Part shown: positions 1 to 8,418 of the stretch, piece by piece | Numbering within the stretch: position 1 is the first letter of the stretch | How the letters are laid out: every line of letters begins with the position of its first letter | Assembly (NCBI GenBank): GCA_963779225.1 | Contig: CAVZWW010000003.1 | Coordinates: 1,798,001-1,862,000 of the forward strand | Source of the DNA: CAVPCZ01 sp963779225 | GTDB taxonomy: Bacteria > Bacteroidota > Ignavibacteria > UBA10030 > UBA6906 | Direction of reading: 5' to 3' | Length of the DNA stretch: 64,000 nt | Notes under the pieces: generated by a model | The model's input: the letters and a program-made list of their open reading frames with translations, nothing else | The model's database searches: none | Told to the model about the DNA's origin: nothing | Translations under genes and position numbers: made by a program

Positions 1-24
1 TAACTTTTAACGATCTTGTATATT
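1..24 (+). promoter_or_regulatory. -10 element of a promoter cut by the window edge
   Basis: TATATT at 19-24 matches the -10 hexamer of the other promoters in this window. The matching -35, at 17 bp spacing, would lie just outside the left edge. It sits about 25 bp before the start codon at 50. The call rests on a single hexamer. Confidence 0.3.
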
Positions 25-49
25 CATACCCCCAAGCGGAAGGCCTCAA

Positions 50-1945
50 ATGGCCGGTGAAAACGGCGCCAGATCGGGATGGATGGGTTGGGGCTTGCCA
101 GCCGGTATACTCGCACTGATGACTTTCGCGTTCGCGGCCTGGGGACCGATCCTGTTCGCGTCTTCCGGTCTCGCGGGAGCGGGTTTTTTTGCCTTGTTCC
201 CATGGCACAAGCGAAAAAGAACTGCCTCCACACACGAGGATCAAGACGTGGATCCAGACCAATCTGATGCGCAACAGAAGTTGCTGTTCGACGACTTCCA
301 GGCCTCGCGCGATGCGTATATCGTCAAGGCGACCGATGACGAACAGAGAGTCGTTCCTTCTTCGCGCACTGCACGGCCCGTCAGCGAAGGTCTTCGGGCA
401 CACCCGTTGCGGGAAACGGCGATTCCGGATTTCTATGATCTGGATACCGATACACCGGTGAGGGAGACGGATCCTCGGTCGGAATTCCAGTCTCTTGTGC
501 GCAAGGTTGTCCTTGTGCTCAAGGACTCGTTCTTTGCGCACACCGCGGCCTTCTTCTGGATTAACACGGAACGCCGACAGCTGGTACTGGAGAGTGTTGC
601 AACGGACAGTCCGTCATTCACCGCAGAACGGAGGCTGTCGCTCGGCGACGATCTGTTGAGCCTTGTCGCCACCACCGGCAAGGCACAGATACTGACGATT
701 GTCAACCCGGTCTCCGAAACGGAAATCCTGCGTTACTACCAGGCCGCCGCCGATGTGCGGTCCGTGGTCGCTGTGCCGGTCCTTTTCAAAGCCGGCACAA
801 AGGAAATCGAGCCGGTGGGCGTTCTTGTCGCCGACAGCAAAGCCGAAGACGCCTTCGGGCAAGAGACCATCGATCAGCTTGGTCGATTCACGAAACTCAT
901 GTCGGCCCTGATTAAGAGCTATAACGACAAGTATGATCTGCTTTCGGATGCCGAGCTGCTGGGTTCCATCCGGCATCTCCAGGATGATATCAAATCGGAT
1001 TCCTCCGAGCAGGCCGTTCTCGCATCTCTTGTCGAGCAGGCCGGCACACTCGTTGCCTGGGATGTCCTTACCGTGACGATGTTCGCCGAAGAGTCGGGCG
1101 GCTGGGCCGTTCAGAAGGTGGTGAACAGGACCGGCGAGCCGTACGTGCTTCCGTCACAGAGAGTGGATTCCGAGGGAAGTATCACCGGCGATGTGATCGC
1201 GGGCAACCGTGTGGAGATGATTCCCGACCTGGCCGTAGAACCGCGCGTCCGCTTCCATGCGGGGGAAATTGTTCCTCGAGTCGGATCGTTCGTGGCGATC
1301 CCGATCAGCTCCTACAAGCGTTGCTATGGCGTGCTCACACTGGAGAGCAAGACCGGCGACCACTTTGCCGGAACTGATGTGGAGAGTCTCTACCGCCTTG
1401 TGGAGACCGCCGCCGCAGCCCTGGAAGTCGGCTATATGAATACTCTGGTGAAGGAATATCTGGCCGTCGACCATATCACCGGCATCATGACGAAGAAGTA
1501 CTTCATCAAGAAACTTGAAGAAGAGGTCCGCCGCGCCGAGGATTTCAATTCCGAGCTTACCTACGTGTGCCTGACCGTGGATGCACTGGATGAGCAGACC
1601 AAACGCTACGGAAGAGACTCTAACGATTTTATCTTTCAGGAGATCTCCGCGATCATCCACGGCATGATCCGGCCGTACGATGCGCTCGGCAAACAGGATG
1701 GGCAGATGCTGGGTCTCGTGCTGGCAAACATGCCCGCCAGCGAGGGATACCTCTGGGCCGAGAAATTGCGCACCTCGGTAGCCGGACATGTGATGGCGTT
1801 CGGCGGACGCACCTTCTCCGTGACCATCAGTGCCGGTGTGGCCGGGCTATCGGAGGGTATGCACCTGCGTGAACTGGTGGCCGGAGCCATGCAGGTGCAT
1901 GGCAAAGTGCTGGCATCGGGCGGCAACGCTGTAAGGGTATTCTAG
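50..1945 (+). CDS. Membrane-anchored GAF-GAF-degenerate GGDEF sensor protein
   Basis: A 631-residue protein. Two hydrophobic segments (about residues 15-31 and 35-50) are followed by a charged linker, a GAF-like domain (about 142-293), a second GAF-like domain (about 318-460) and a GGDEF-fold domain (about 472-631). The fold is recognisable from the DHITGIMTKKYF entry and the VTISAGVAGL strand near the end. The GGDEF loop reads DGQML at 550-554, so the metal and GTP residues of an active diguanylate cyclase are missing. It is more likely a sensor or effector than a cyclase. The ATG at 50 has GCGGAAGG at 36-43. It is transcribed alone. The ligand is unknown. Confidence 0.8.
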   Translation: MAGENGARSGWMGWGLPAGILALMTFAFAAWGPILFASSGLAGAGFFALFPWHKRKRTASTHEDQDVDPDQSDAQQKLLFDDFQASRDAYIVKATDDEQRVVPSSRTARPVSEGLRAHPLRETAIPDFYDLDTDTPVRETDPRSEFQSLVRKVVLVLKDSFFAHTAAFFWINTERRQLVLESVATDSPSFTAERRLSLGDDLLSLVATTGKAQILTIVNPVSETEILRYYQAAADVRSVVAVPVLFKAGTKEIEPVGVLVADSKAEDAFGQETIDQLGRFTKLMSALIKSYNDKYDLLSDAELLGSIRHLQDDIKSDSSEQAVLASLVEQAGTLVAWDVLTVTMFAEESGGWAVQKVVNRTGEPYVLPSQRVDSEGSITGDVIAGNRVEMIPDLAVEPRVRFHAGEIVPRVGSFVAIPISSYKRCYGVLTLESKTGDHFAGTDVESLYRLVETAAAALEVGYMNTLVKEYLAVDHITGIMTKKYFIKKLEEEVRRAEDFNSELTYVCLTVDALDEQTKRYGRDSNDFIFQEISAIIHGMIRPYDALGKQDGQMLGLVLANMPASEGYLWAEKLRTSVAGHVMAFGGRTFSVTISAGVAGLSEGMHLRELVAGAMQVHGKVLASGGNAVRVF

Positions 1946-2077
1946 AGGCCATGGGCGGCCGTCCCGGGGCGGCCCAAGTCCGGGACAGGCTGCTGAACAG
2001 TCCGTCTGCAAGTCCCCCGGACAGTCGGAAAATTGTTGGCAAGAAAATAACATACACATACAAGGAAGAAGTTCGAT

Positions 2078-2275
2078 ATGGCAAAACAACAGAGTTTCGC
2101 TGACAAAGCGGCCAAGGCGGCAAGGATGAAAGGGTCGAAATGTCACACCTGCGGCGAAATCTTCCAGCCTATTCTGATGGTGTCGTCGGAACAAGCTAAA
2201 ACAGGATCATCCTGGAAGTTTAACGAACGCCGGGTGCAGGTCTGCAAGTGCAACGAGAAGCAGGTGTACGCCTGA
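2078..2275 (+). CDS. Small Cys-rich (zinc-ribbon-like) protein
   Basis: A 65-residue basic protein with CHTC at residues 22-25 and CKC at 56-58. These four cysteines could form a treble-clef or zinc-ribbon metal site. I do not recognise a named family. AAGGAAG starts at 2062, about 10 bases before the ATG. The 3' end overlaps the favoured GTG start of deoB by 28 bases, which suggests translational coupling and supports the ORF being expressed. A role in nucleic-acid binding is a guess from size and charge. Confidence 0.7.
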   Translation: MAKQQSFADKAAKAARMKGSKCHTCGEIFQPILMVSSEQAKTGSSWKFNERRVQVCKCNEKQVYA

Positions 2276-3456
2276 ACACCGGCAAGGTGCTCCTTATCGT
2301 CCTGGATGGCGTCGGTGTAGGTGAACTCCCCGATGCTGCACGGTACGGTGACGAAGGGAGCAATACGCTGGCCAATACCGCCAGGACGGTCGGGGGCCTC
2401 AGGCTTCCCGTCCTGGGATCGTTGGGATTGGGCAACATTGTTCCGGTCGAGGGGGTTCGCCCGGTGAGCAGCCCGCGTGCATCTTTCGGCCGAATGGCTC
2501 AGCAGTCGCTCGGGAAAGACAGTACTACCGGGCACTGGGAGCTGGCAGGAATCGTCCTGGCAAAAGAATTCCCTACGTTTCCTTCAGGATTTCCCGGAGA
2601 GCTGATGCAACGGTTCCTCACGGTAACCGGGTGCGCCGGGTTTCTCGGGAACACAACGGCCTCTGGAACCGCGATCATAGAGGAGTTGGGGCGGGAACAT
2701 GTCCGGACAGGCTTCCCCATCGTCTATACCTCGGCCGATTCGGTCTTCCAGATTGCGGCACATGAGGAAATTGTACCGCTCAGGCGCCTGTACGAGATCT
2801 GTCAGCTCACCCGCGATCGGGTTTGTACCGGGACGAATGCCGTGGGACGTGTGATAGCGCGTCCGTTTGTCGGCACCGAAGGGGCGTTCGTGCGGACAAC
2901 CAACAGGAGAGACTTCTCGCTCGATCCGCCCGAGCCCACGCTCCTGGATATCCTCCAGGAGCACGGGTTTGAGACCGCCGGTGTTGGGAAAGTCGACGAT
3001 CTCTTCGCAAATCGCGGGTTCCGGTCGTCACTGCACACTCGCACTAATGCGGAAGGTGTTGCAGAGCTCGTAGCCCGTGCCTCGCGTATGAAACAGGGTT
3101 TCATCATTGTCAACCTCGGGGATTTTGACACGCTCTACGGTCACCGCAACGACCCGCGGGGTTTTGCCCGTGCGCTCGAAGAATTCGATGCGGCACTTCC
3201 TTCAATAATTGAAACCCTTTATCCGGAAGATGTGTTGATAATAACGGCAGACCATGGCAATGATCCAGTTAGCCCGAGTACGGATCACTCCCGGGAGTAT
3301 GTCCCTCTGCTCTGCTTTTCACCCGCTCAGGGGCAGGGACACGACCTCGGAACCAGGGGGACCTTCGCCGATGTTGCCAAGACCGTGGTGGAGTACTTCG
3401 GCATTGGCGATTCAATCCGGGGAACAAGCTTTTTGTCGCAAATCGGGACGATGTGA
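2248..3456 (+). CDS. deoB: Phosphopentomutase
   Basis: Interconverts (deoxy)ribose 1-phosphate and 5-phosphate, linking nucleoside salvage to the pentose phosphate pool. It belongs to the alkaline-phosphatase superfamily of metal-dependent mutases. Visible signatures: the N-terminal metal-binding strand LLIVLDGVGVGELPDA, the catalytic-threonine region GKDSTTGHWEL, the NLGDFDTLYGHRNDP segment, and ITADHGNDP followed by TDHSREYVPLL for the second metal set. Its 402 residues are normal for the family. The GTG at 2248 has GCAGG seven bases upstream and overlaps the preceding small gene. A GTG at 2287 would give a start closer to the conserved core and cannot be excluded. Confidence 0.93.
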   Translation: MQREAGVRLNTGKVLLIVLDGVGVGELPDAARYGDEGSNTLANTARTVGGLRLPVLGSLGLGNIVPVEGVRPVSSPRASFGRMAQQSLGKDSTTGHWELAGIVLAKEFPTFPSGFPGELMQRFLTVTGCAGFLGNTTASGTAIIEELGREHVRTGFPIVYTSADSVFQIAAHEEIVPLRRLYEICQLTRDRVCTGTNAVGRVIARPFVGTEGAFVRTTNRRDFSLDPPEPTLLDILQEHGFETAGVGKVDDLFANRGFRSSLHTRTNAEGVAELVARASRMKQGFIIVNLGDFDTLYGHRNDPRGFARALEEFDAALPSIIETLYPEDVLIITADHGNDPVSPSTDHSREYVPLLCFSPAQGQGHDLGTRGTFADVAKTVVEYFGIGDSIRGTSFLSQIGTM

Positions 3457-3517
3457 CGCAACGCGGGCCGCCTAACGCCCGTAGTACCAGGAGAGCATAT
3501 CCAGGAATGAGGGCTTC

Positions 3518-4375
3518 ATGGTAAAGATTACAAAGCAGTATACAAATCGGGAGAGCCAATCTCTCGACAAGTATCTGCAAGAAATCGGCAAAGTAGAGCT
3601 GTTGAAGTCGGAAGAAGAAATCGATCTGGCGCGCAGGATCAAGAAGGGGGACCAGACCGCGCTCGAAAAGCTGACAAAAGCGAATCTCCGGTTCGTTGTG
3701 AGCGTTGCGAAACAGTATCAGAACCAGGGCCTGTCGCTGGGTGACCTTATCAATGAAGGTAATCTCGGTCTGATCAAGGCGGCAAAACGTTTCGACGAGA
3801 CGCGCGGCTTCAAGTTCATCTCCTATGCGGTATGGTGGATCCGGCAGTCGATCCTTCAGGCACTCGCAGAGCAGTCCCGGATCGTACGTCTGCCCCTGAA
3901 CCGGGTGGGCGCCCTCAACAAGATCGGCAAGGCTTTCAGCTCACTTGAACAGGAGTTCGAGCGTGAGCCAAGCGCCAGCGAGCTCGCAGAAGAGCTGGAT
4001 ATGTCCCTGTTTGAGGTGTCCGATACCCTGAAGATCTCGGGACGGCATCTCTCCATGGACGCTCCGTTCGCACAGGGAGAAGATAATCGTCTGCTGGATG
4101 TGATCCAGGACGAGCGGCAGCCCGCGCCGGACAGCGAACTGATGAAGGAGTCGCTCAGCAAGGAGGTGGAGCGCGCACTTTCCACGCTAAGCGAACGGGA
4201 AGCGGAGGTGATCCGCCTCTACTTCGGTCTCGGCCGCGAACACTCTCTGACGCTGGAGGAGATCGGCGAAAAGTTCAAGCTTACCCGCGAACGGGTGCGG
4301 CAGATCAAGGAGAAAGCCATACGACGTCTGAGACACGCATCGCGCAGCAAACAGTTGCGGGCCTATCTCGGGTAA
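3518..4375 (+). CDS. rpoD: Primary RNA polymerase sigma-70 factor, short FCB type
   Basis: A 285-residue sigma factor beginning directly at region 1.2 (SLDKYLQEIGKVELL) with no region 1.1, as known for primary sigma factors of the Bacteroidota/Chlorobiota lineage. Region 2 contains the core-binding and -10-recognition stretch (NEGNLGLIKAAKRFDETRGFKF then SYAVWWIRQSI). Region 3 spans about 130-200. Region 4 has the helix-turn-helix LTLEEIGEKFKLTRERVRQIKEKA for -35 contact. It probably reads the TTG-17-TAnnnT promoters described elsewhere in this window. GAGGG lies near 3508 before the ATG. Monocistronic by spacing and function. Confidence 0.93.
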   Translation: MVKITKQYTNRESQSLDKYLQEIGKVELLKSEEEIDLARRIKKGDQTALEKLTKANLRFVVSVAKQYQNQGLSLGDLINEGNLGLIKAAKRFDETRGFKFISYAVWWIRQSILQALAEQSRIVRLPLNRVGALNKIGKAFSSLEQEFEREPSASELAEELDMSLFEVSDTLKISGRHLSMDAPFAQGEDNRLLDVIQDERQPAPDSELMKESLSKEVERALSTLSEREAEVIRLYFGLGREHSLTLEEIGEKFKLTRERVRQIKEKAIRRLRHASRSKQLRAYLG

Positions 4376-4386
4376 CGGCTGAAGGC

Positions 4387-5041
4387 ATGGACGCGCGCAT
4401 GCCAGGTTGCGGCAGGGTTTCGAGGGCGATGGTGGTGGCATCCGCCGTCGCCCTGATGTTTATTGCCGGTTGTACGGCATCCTCCCCCCGGTTCCGGACG
4501 GGCGGGGTGTCCAGTTCAAAAGATGAAGAAAACGAACTTCGCTGGGCCGGCAAGATCCGCGACGAAGAAGCCCGGGAGGATGACCGTAAGGTGTCGCCGG
4601 ACGAGGTGGAGCGCCTGTCCAGAAGGCGCCCGGATCGACAGAAATACTCCAACCAGACTCCGGCGGGGCTGGACCGGGACCGGGTGCTGCTGGATGTTGT
4701 CTCCTTCCTGGGTGCTCCCTACGCCTACGGCGGGAACAGTAAAGAGGGTATTGATTGTTCTGGATTCACGGTCCGGGTCTATGAAAGCGCAGCCCGGAAA
4801 CAGCTCCCCCGGACGACAAGGGAGCAATACCGGCTCGGTGATCCGGTGGAAAAAGACCGGCTCAAGTTCGGTGATCTGGTCTTTTTCAATACGACCGGGC
4901 GGGTCCCTTCGCATGTAGGGATCTATATTGAAGACGATTTGTTTGCGCACGCCAGCGTGACGTCGCGGGGTGACGTTCTCCTCGCTGGAAAGCACCTACT
5001 ATCGGAGCCGGTTTGTTGGCGCGCGCAGATTTGTAGAATAA
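4387..5041 (+). pseudogene. NlpC/P60 lipoprotein, frameshifted near its C-terminus (or sequence error)
   Basis: Peptidoglycan endopeptidase-type lipoprotein. The signal peptide ends in FIAGC (lipidated Cys at residue 29). An NlpC/P60 domain follows with catalytic Cys124 (GIDCSGF), His176 (SHVGIYI) and His188 (FAHAS). The reading frame from 4387 runs on without a stop into peptide deformylase, giving an apparent 414-residue fusion. Shifting by one base at the GGGG run 4967-4970 instead gives the family's usual ending (SSLESTYY, RFVGARR) and a TAA at 5039-5041. I therefore read two genes: this one, broken or mis-sequenced, and def. The shift would leave the three catalytic residues intact, so the protein could still be active. 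Confidence 0.8.
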
Positions 5042-5070
5042 CACTACCGGGACCTGAAGGAGATCATGTT

Positions 5071-5631
5071 GTGGCATTACTTCCCATCTATACCTACAAT
5101 CACCCCGTCCTCAGGAAAAAGGCCAGGCTCATTAAACGGCCTTCCGACGATCTGAGCGAGCTGGCAGGGAACATGCTCGAAACGATGCACAGCGCAAACG
5201 GCATCGGGCTTGCTGCCAACCAGATCGGCTCCCTGCAGCGTATCATTGTTGTCGATATCAACGGGACCGACGGCGTGGATACGTTCGAACCCCTTGTGAT
5301 GGTCAATCCCGAGGTGGTGGATAACGAGGGCCAATGGACGATTGAAGAAGGATGTCTCAGTATCCCCGAACTCCGCCATGAGGTACAGCGAGCGGAAAAG
5401 GTGCATCTCCGGTTCCGCGATCTGTCCTATGACCAGCGGGAAATTGAAGCCTACGGACTGTTGGGCCGCGTCATTCTTCACGAGATCGATCATCTCAACG
5501 GGGTATTGTTCATCGACCACGTCAATACGATAAAAAGGAAACTTTTGAAAGGGAGACTCAACAAGATCGACAGGGGTGAAGTCGAAGTCGGTTATGATGT
5601 GGTATCGAATCAGCCAGCGGTGGCCACGTGA
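5071..5631 (+). CDS. def: Peptide deformylase
   Basis: Removes the formyl group from nascent N-terminal formylmethionine; Fe2+/Zn2+ metalloenzyme. All three motifs are present: GIGLAANQIG, EEGCLSIP (metal Cys) and HEIDHLNG (two metal His plus catalytic Glu). I start it at GTG 5071, which has AAGGAG at 5057-5062 with 8-base spacing and gives 186 residues, the normal family size. The continuous frame from 4387 is better explained by a frameshift in the upstream gene. It is followed 24 bases later by fmt, the usual def-fmt pair that removes and adds the formyl group. Confidence 0.93.
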   Translation: MALLPIYTYNHPVLRKKARLIKRPSDDLSELAGNMLETMHSANGIGLAANQIGSLQRIIVVDINGTDGVDTFEPLVMVNPEVVDNEGQWTIEEGCLSIPELRHEVQRAEKVHLRFRDLSYDQREIEAYGLLGRVILHEIDHLNGVLFIDHVNTIKRKLLKGRLNKIDRGEVEVGYDVVSNQPAVAT

Positions 5632-5655
5632 GTATGGACGTTTGACGGCCGTGAG

Positions 5656-6582
5656 ATGTTGAAACTCCTCTTCATGGGCACCCCCGAATTTGCGGTTCCG
5701 AGTCTGGAAACGCTCTCTCAGGCGGGGTACCCGATCCTGGCGGCGGTCACAGGTGCGGACAAACCCCGGGGACGGGGACAGCGTCTCGGCCCAACACCGG
5801 TCAAGCAGTCTGCCCTCCGCCACAATATCCCCGTTCTCGAAACCTCCAGCGTAAGGGACCCTGCATTTACCGAACAGATTCTCCGGCTCCAACCGGATCT
5901 GGCAGTTGTGGTGGCGTTTCGCATTCTTCCCCCTTCGGTGTTTACGATTCCCCGCCTCGGCACGTTGAATCTCCACGCTTCCCTCCTGCCCCGCTATCGG
6001 GGGGCTGCGCCTATCAACTGGGCGATCATGAATGGCGAGACGGAAACCGGCGTGACCACCTTCTTCCTGGAACAGGCCGTGGATACAGGCGCGATGCTGT
6101 TACAGTCCCGTGTTTCCATTGAACCTGAAGATGATGCGGGGACCCTCCACGACCGCCTGGCTGAAGTCGGCGCGCGCATTGTCCTCGAAACCGTGCAGAT
6201 GATCGAACGGGGTGAGGCGAAACCGCAACCGCAGAACAACGGGGAAGCGACTCCTGCGCCGAAGATCTTCAAAGAGCAGTGCCGGATCCTCTGGAACCGG
6301 TCGGCTGAGCAGCTGCACAATTTTGTCCGTGGACTCGCACCGCATCCTGCGGCGTGGACCATGCATGGAAATCACCTGCTCAAGATCTACAGAACCCGTT
6401 CCGTGAAGGGCGGACAGCCCGGGATTCCGGGCATGGTGACGGTGACGGATACGTCCTTGATGGTCGCGGTGCAGGACGGCCATGTGGAAATCCTTGAACT
6501 CCAGCAGGAAGGCCGGCGCCGGATGACTGTGGCGGAATTCCTGCGGGGGTATCCCCTGAGGACGGGCGATCACTGGTTCTGA
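5656..6582 (+). CDS. fmt: Methionyl-tRNA formyltransferase
   Basis: Formylates Met-tRNAfMet with 10-formyltetrahydrofolate for initiation. The 308-residue protein starts with the nucleotide-fold signature LLFMGTPEFAVPSL. It carries the formyl-transfer core NLHASLLPRYRGAAPINWAI, which includes the Asn-His pair and the SLLP motif. The C-terminal OB-like tRNA-binding domain includes RGLAPHPAAWT. It directly follows def. No strong Shine-Dalgarno is seen before the ATG, so coupling to def is likely. Confidence 0.95.
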   Translation: MLKLLFMGTPEFAVPSLETLSQAGYPILAAVTGADKPRGRGQRLGPTPVKQSALRHNIPVLETSSVRDPAFTEQILRLQPDLAVVVAFRILPPSVFTIPRLGTLNLHASLLPRYRGAAPINWAIMNGETETGVTTFFLEQAVDTGAMLLQSRVSIEPEDDAGTLHDRLAEVGARIVLETVQMIERGEAKPQPQNNGEATPAPKIFKEQCRILWNRSAEQLHNFVRGLAPHPAAWTMHGNHLLKIYRTRSVKGGQPGIPGMVTVTDTSLMVAVQDGHVEILELQQEGRRRMTVAEFLRGYPLRTGDHWF

Positions 6583-6604
6583 GTCTTTACGGCCCGTCTC
6601 TTCA

Positions 6605-6633
6605 TTGCTTTGCTCTCCGAAAAGCGTTATCTT
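6605..6633 (+). promoter_or_regulatory. Promoter of parA-parB
   Basis: TTGCTT at 6605-6610 and TATCTT at 6628-6633 are separated by exactly 17 bp. The predicted transcript would start near 6640, just upstream of the repeated GTTTCACGC elements and about 30 bases before the TTG start of parA. Confidence 0.6.
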
Positions 6634-6647
6634 ACAGTCCTACAACG

Positions 6648-6666
6648 GTTTCACGCCGTTTCACGC
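6648..6666 (+). promoter_or_regulatory. Tandem parS-half-site-like operator
   Basis: GTTTCACGC occurs at 6648-6656 and again at 6658-6666, a 10-bp period that puts both copies on the same DNA face. GTTTCACG is one arm of the parS palindrome bound by ParB in many bacteria. The site lies between the predicted transcription start and parA, where an autoregulatory operator would sit. No full palindrome is present here. Confidence 0.4.
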
Positions 6667-6668
6667 GC

Positions 6669-7472
6669 TTGGGCAAAATCATCACCATAACGAACCAGAA
6701 GGGGGGCGTCGGCAAGACCACGACCGCCGTCAACCTTGCCGCGTGTATCGCGGCTGCCGAGAAAAGAACCCTTCTTGTCGATGCCGATCCACAGGCGAAC
6801 GCCACGAGCGGAATCGGGCTGCAGGGGACCGCCGACGGAAAGAGTATCTACGAAGTGATGGTGGGCGTTCGTCCGGCCTCCGAGACGATTCAGCAGACCC
6901 AGATGCCCTACCTTTCCGCGATTCCTTCCCATATCAATCTGGTCGGCGCCGAGCTTGAACTGGTGGATATGGACGAAAGGGAACAACGCCTCAAAGTGGG
7001 GCTCGCGCCGGTTCGCAATGACTTTGAGTTTATCATCATCGACTGTCCGCCTTCTCTCGGGCTCCTCACGCTGAATGCCCTCACGGCGGCCGATTCAGTG
7101 CTCATCCCCGTGCAGTGTGAGTACTACGCCCTGGAAGGACTCGGCCAGCTGCTCAACACCATCAACATGGTAAAGAGACAACTCAACGAAGGACTGGATA
7201 TCGAAGGCGTGCTGATGACCATGTTTGACGGACGCTTACGCCTCTCCAACCAGATCGTTGAAGAAGTCAGAAAATACTTCGGCACAAAGGTGTTTCGCAC
7301 GGTCGTCGCCCGGAACGTGCGGCTCAGCGAAGCACCCGGCTTCGGCAAACCGATCATTCTCTACGACGCCGTCTCCTCCGGCACGAGGCATTACATGGAT
7401 CTGGCCGAAGAAGTGCTGGCCCGCAACCACCACAGCCCGGCGACAATGCAGGACGCCGGTCGAACCGTGTAG
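6669..7472 (+). CDS. parA: Chromosome partitioning ATPase ParA/Soj
   Basis: Deviant-Walker ATPase that drives ParB-parS segregation on the nucleoid. The P-loop NQKGGVGKTTTAVNLAA carries the signature lysine. Walker A' is LLVDADPQANAT, and the Asp-rich switch is IIDCPPSLGLLTLNAL. Its 267 residues match short chromosomal Soj proteins that lack an N-terminal DNA-binding extension. The start is TTG at 6669, giving MGKIITITNQKGG. There is no Shine-Dalgarno, so initiation may depend on the short leader. parB follows after 12 bases. Confidence 0.93.
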   Translation: MGKIITITNQKGGVGKTTTAVNLAACIAAAEKRTLLVDADPQANATSGIGLQGTADGKSIYEVMVGVRPASETIQQTQMPYLSAIPSHINLVGAELELVDMDEREQRLKVGLAPVRNDFEFIIIDCPPSLGLLTLNALTAADSVLIPVQCEYYALEGLGQLLNTINMVKRQLNEGLDIEGVLMTMFDGRLRLSNQIVEEVRKYFGTKVFRTVVARNVRLSEAPGFGKPIILYDAVSSGTRHYMDLAEEVLARNHHSPATMQDAGRTV

Positions 7473-7484
7473 GATCCCCGCCGC

Positions 7485-8399
7485 ATGTCAAAAAACAAGC
7501 TGGCTCTCGGACGCGGACTTGCATCGCTGATTCCACAGCCGGGACCATCCGCTCCGTCAAGGACCTCAGCAGGTGCCGATGATGGTATCAGCAATGAGAT
7601 TATCGTTCGTGTTCCTCTGGAGAAGATCGATCGCAATCCTTACCAGCCCCGGGCCGAATTCGACCCGGTAGCTCTGGATGAACTGAAGCGGTCAATTAAA
7701 GAGAAGGGGATCATCCAGCCGATTACCGTCCGGCGGATCGCAGGCGGATATCAGTTGATCTCCGGCGAGCGACGGGTGCGGGCCGCGCGCGCAGCAGGGC
7801 TCACAGAAGTCCCCGCCTATGTGATCAGTGTCCGTTCCGACGAGGAGATGCTCGAGCTGGCGCTCATCGAGAACCTCCAGCGCTCCCAGCTTAACCCTAT
7901 TGAAGTGGCGATCTCCTACAAACGCCTGATCGAAGAATGCAACCTGACGCAGGATGAGGTGTCGCAGCGGATGAGCAAGGACCGTTCCACGATCACCAAT
8001 TTTCTGCGCCTTCTGAAACTGCCGGAGATCATTCAGGTTGCCGTCCGAAGGGGTGAACTCAGCGGAGGACATGCCCGTGCACTCCTGGGGTTCGAGAGCG
8101 AAGAGCGTCAGATGGCGGTCTTTCATAAAGTCCAGAAGCGCGGCCTGTCGGTACGTGAAGTAGAGCGGCTGGTGCAGGTGCAGTCGGCCAAACGGGACGC
8201 GAAAGGACGCGGTGTTGCAGGGACGACTTCCACCACATTCTCCTCCATTGAAGAACAGATCCGCCGCCTGCTTGGCACACGCATCCACGTGCGCCGGCTG
8301 CAGGGTGGAAAAGGAGAAATCGTGATAGAATTCTACTCCGCGGACGATCTGGAGCGCCTGCTGGAGATCTTTGATACCATGCAAGGTTCAACGCGATAA
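7485..8399 (+). CDS. parB: Chromosome partitioning protein ParB/Spo0J
   Basis: DNA-binding CTP-dependent clamp that loads at parS. The 304-residue protein begins with the ALGRGLASLIP segment that contacts ParA. The N-terminal ParB/Srx domain contains NPYQPR and GERRVRAARAAG (CTP-binding boxes). The central helix-turn-helix contains LTQDEVSQRMSKDRSTITNF and GHARALLG. A C-terminal dimerisation segment closes it. It is coupled to parA and followed closely by ridA. The repeated GTTTCACGC upstream of parA is a candidate binding site. Confidence 0.93.
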   Translation: MSKNKLALGRGLASLIPQPGPSAPSRTSAGADDGISNEIIVRVPLEKIDRNPYQPRAEFDPVALDELKRSIKEKGIIQPITVRRIAGGYQLISGERRVRAARAAGLTEVPAYVISVRSDEEMLELALIENLQRSQLNPIEVAISYKRLIEECNLTQDEVSQRMSKDRSTITNFLRLLKLPEIIQVAVRRGELSGGHARALLGFESEERQMAVFHKVQKRGLSVREVERLVQVQSAKRDAKGRGVAGTTSTTFSSIEEQIRRLLGTRIHVRRLQGGKGEIVIEFYSADDLERLLEIFDTMQGSTR

Positions 8400-8418
8400 C
8401 AACAGGAAAGAGCGTGTC

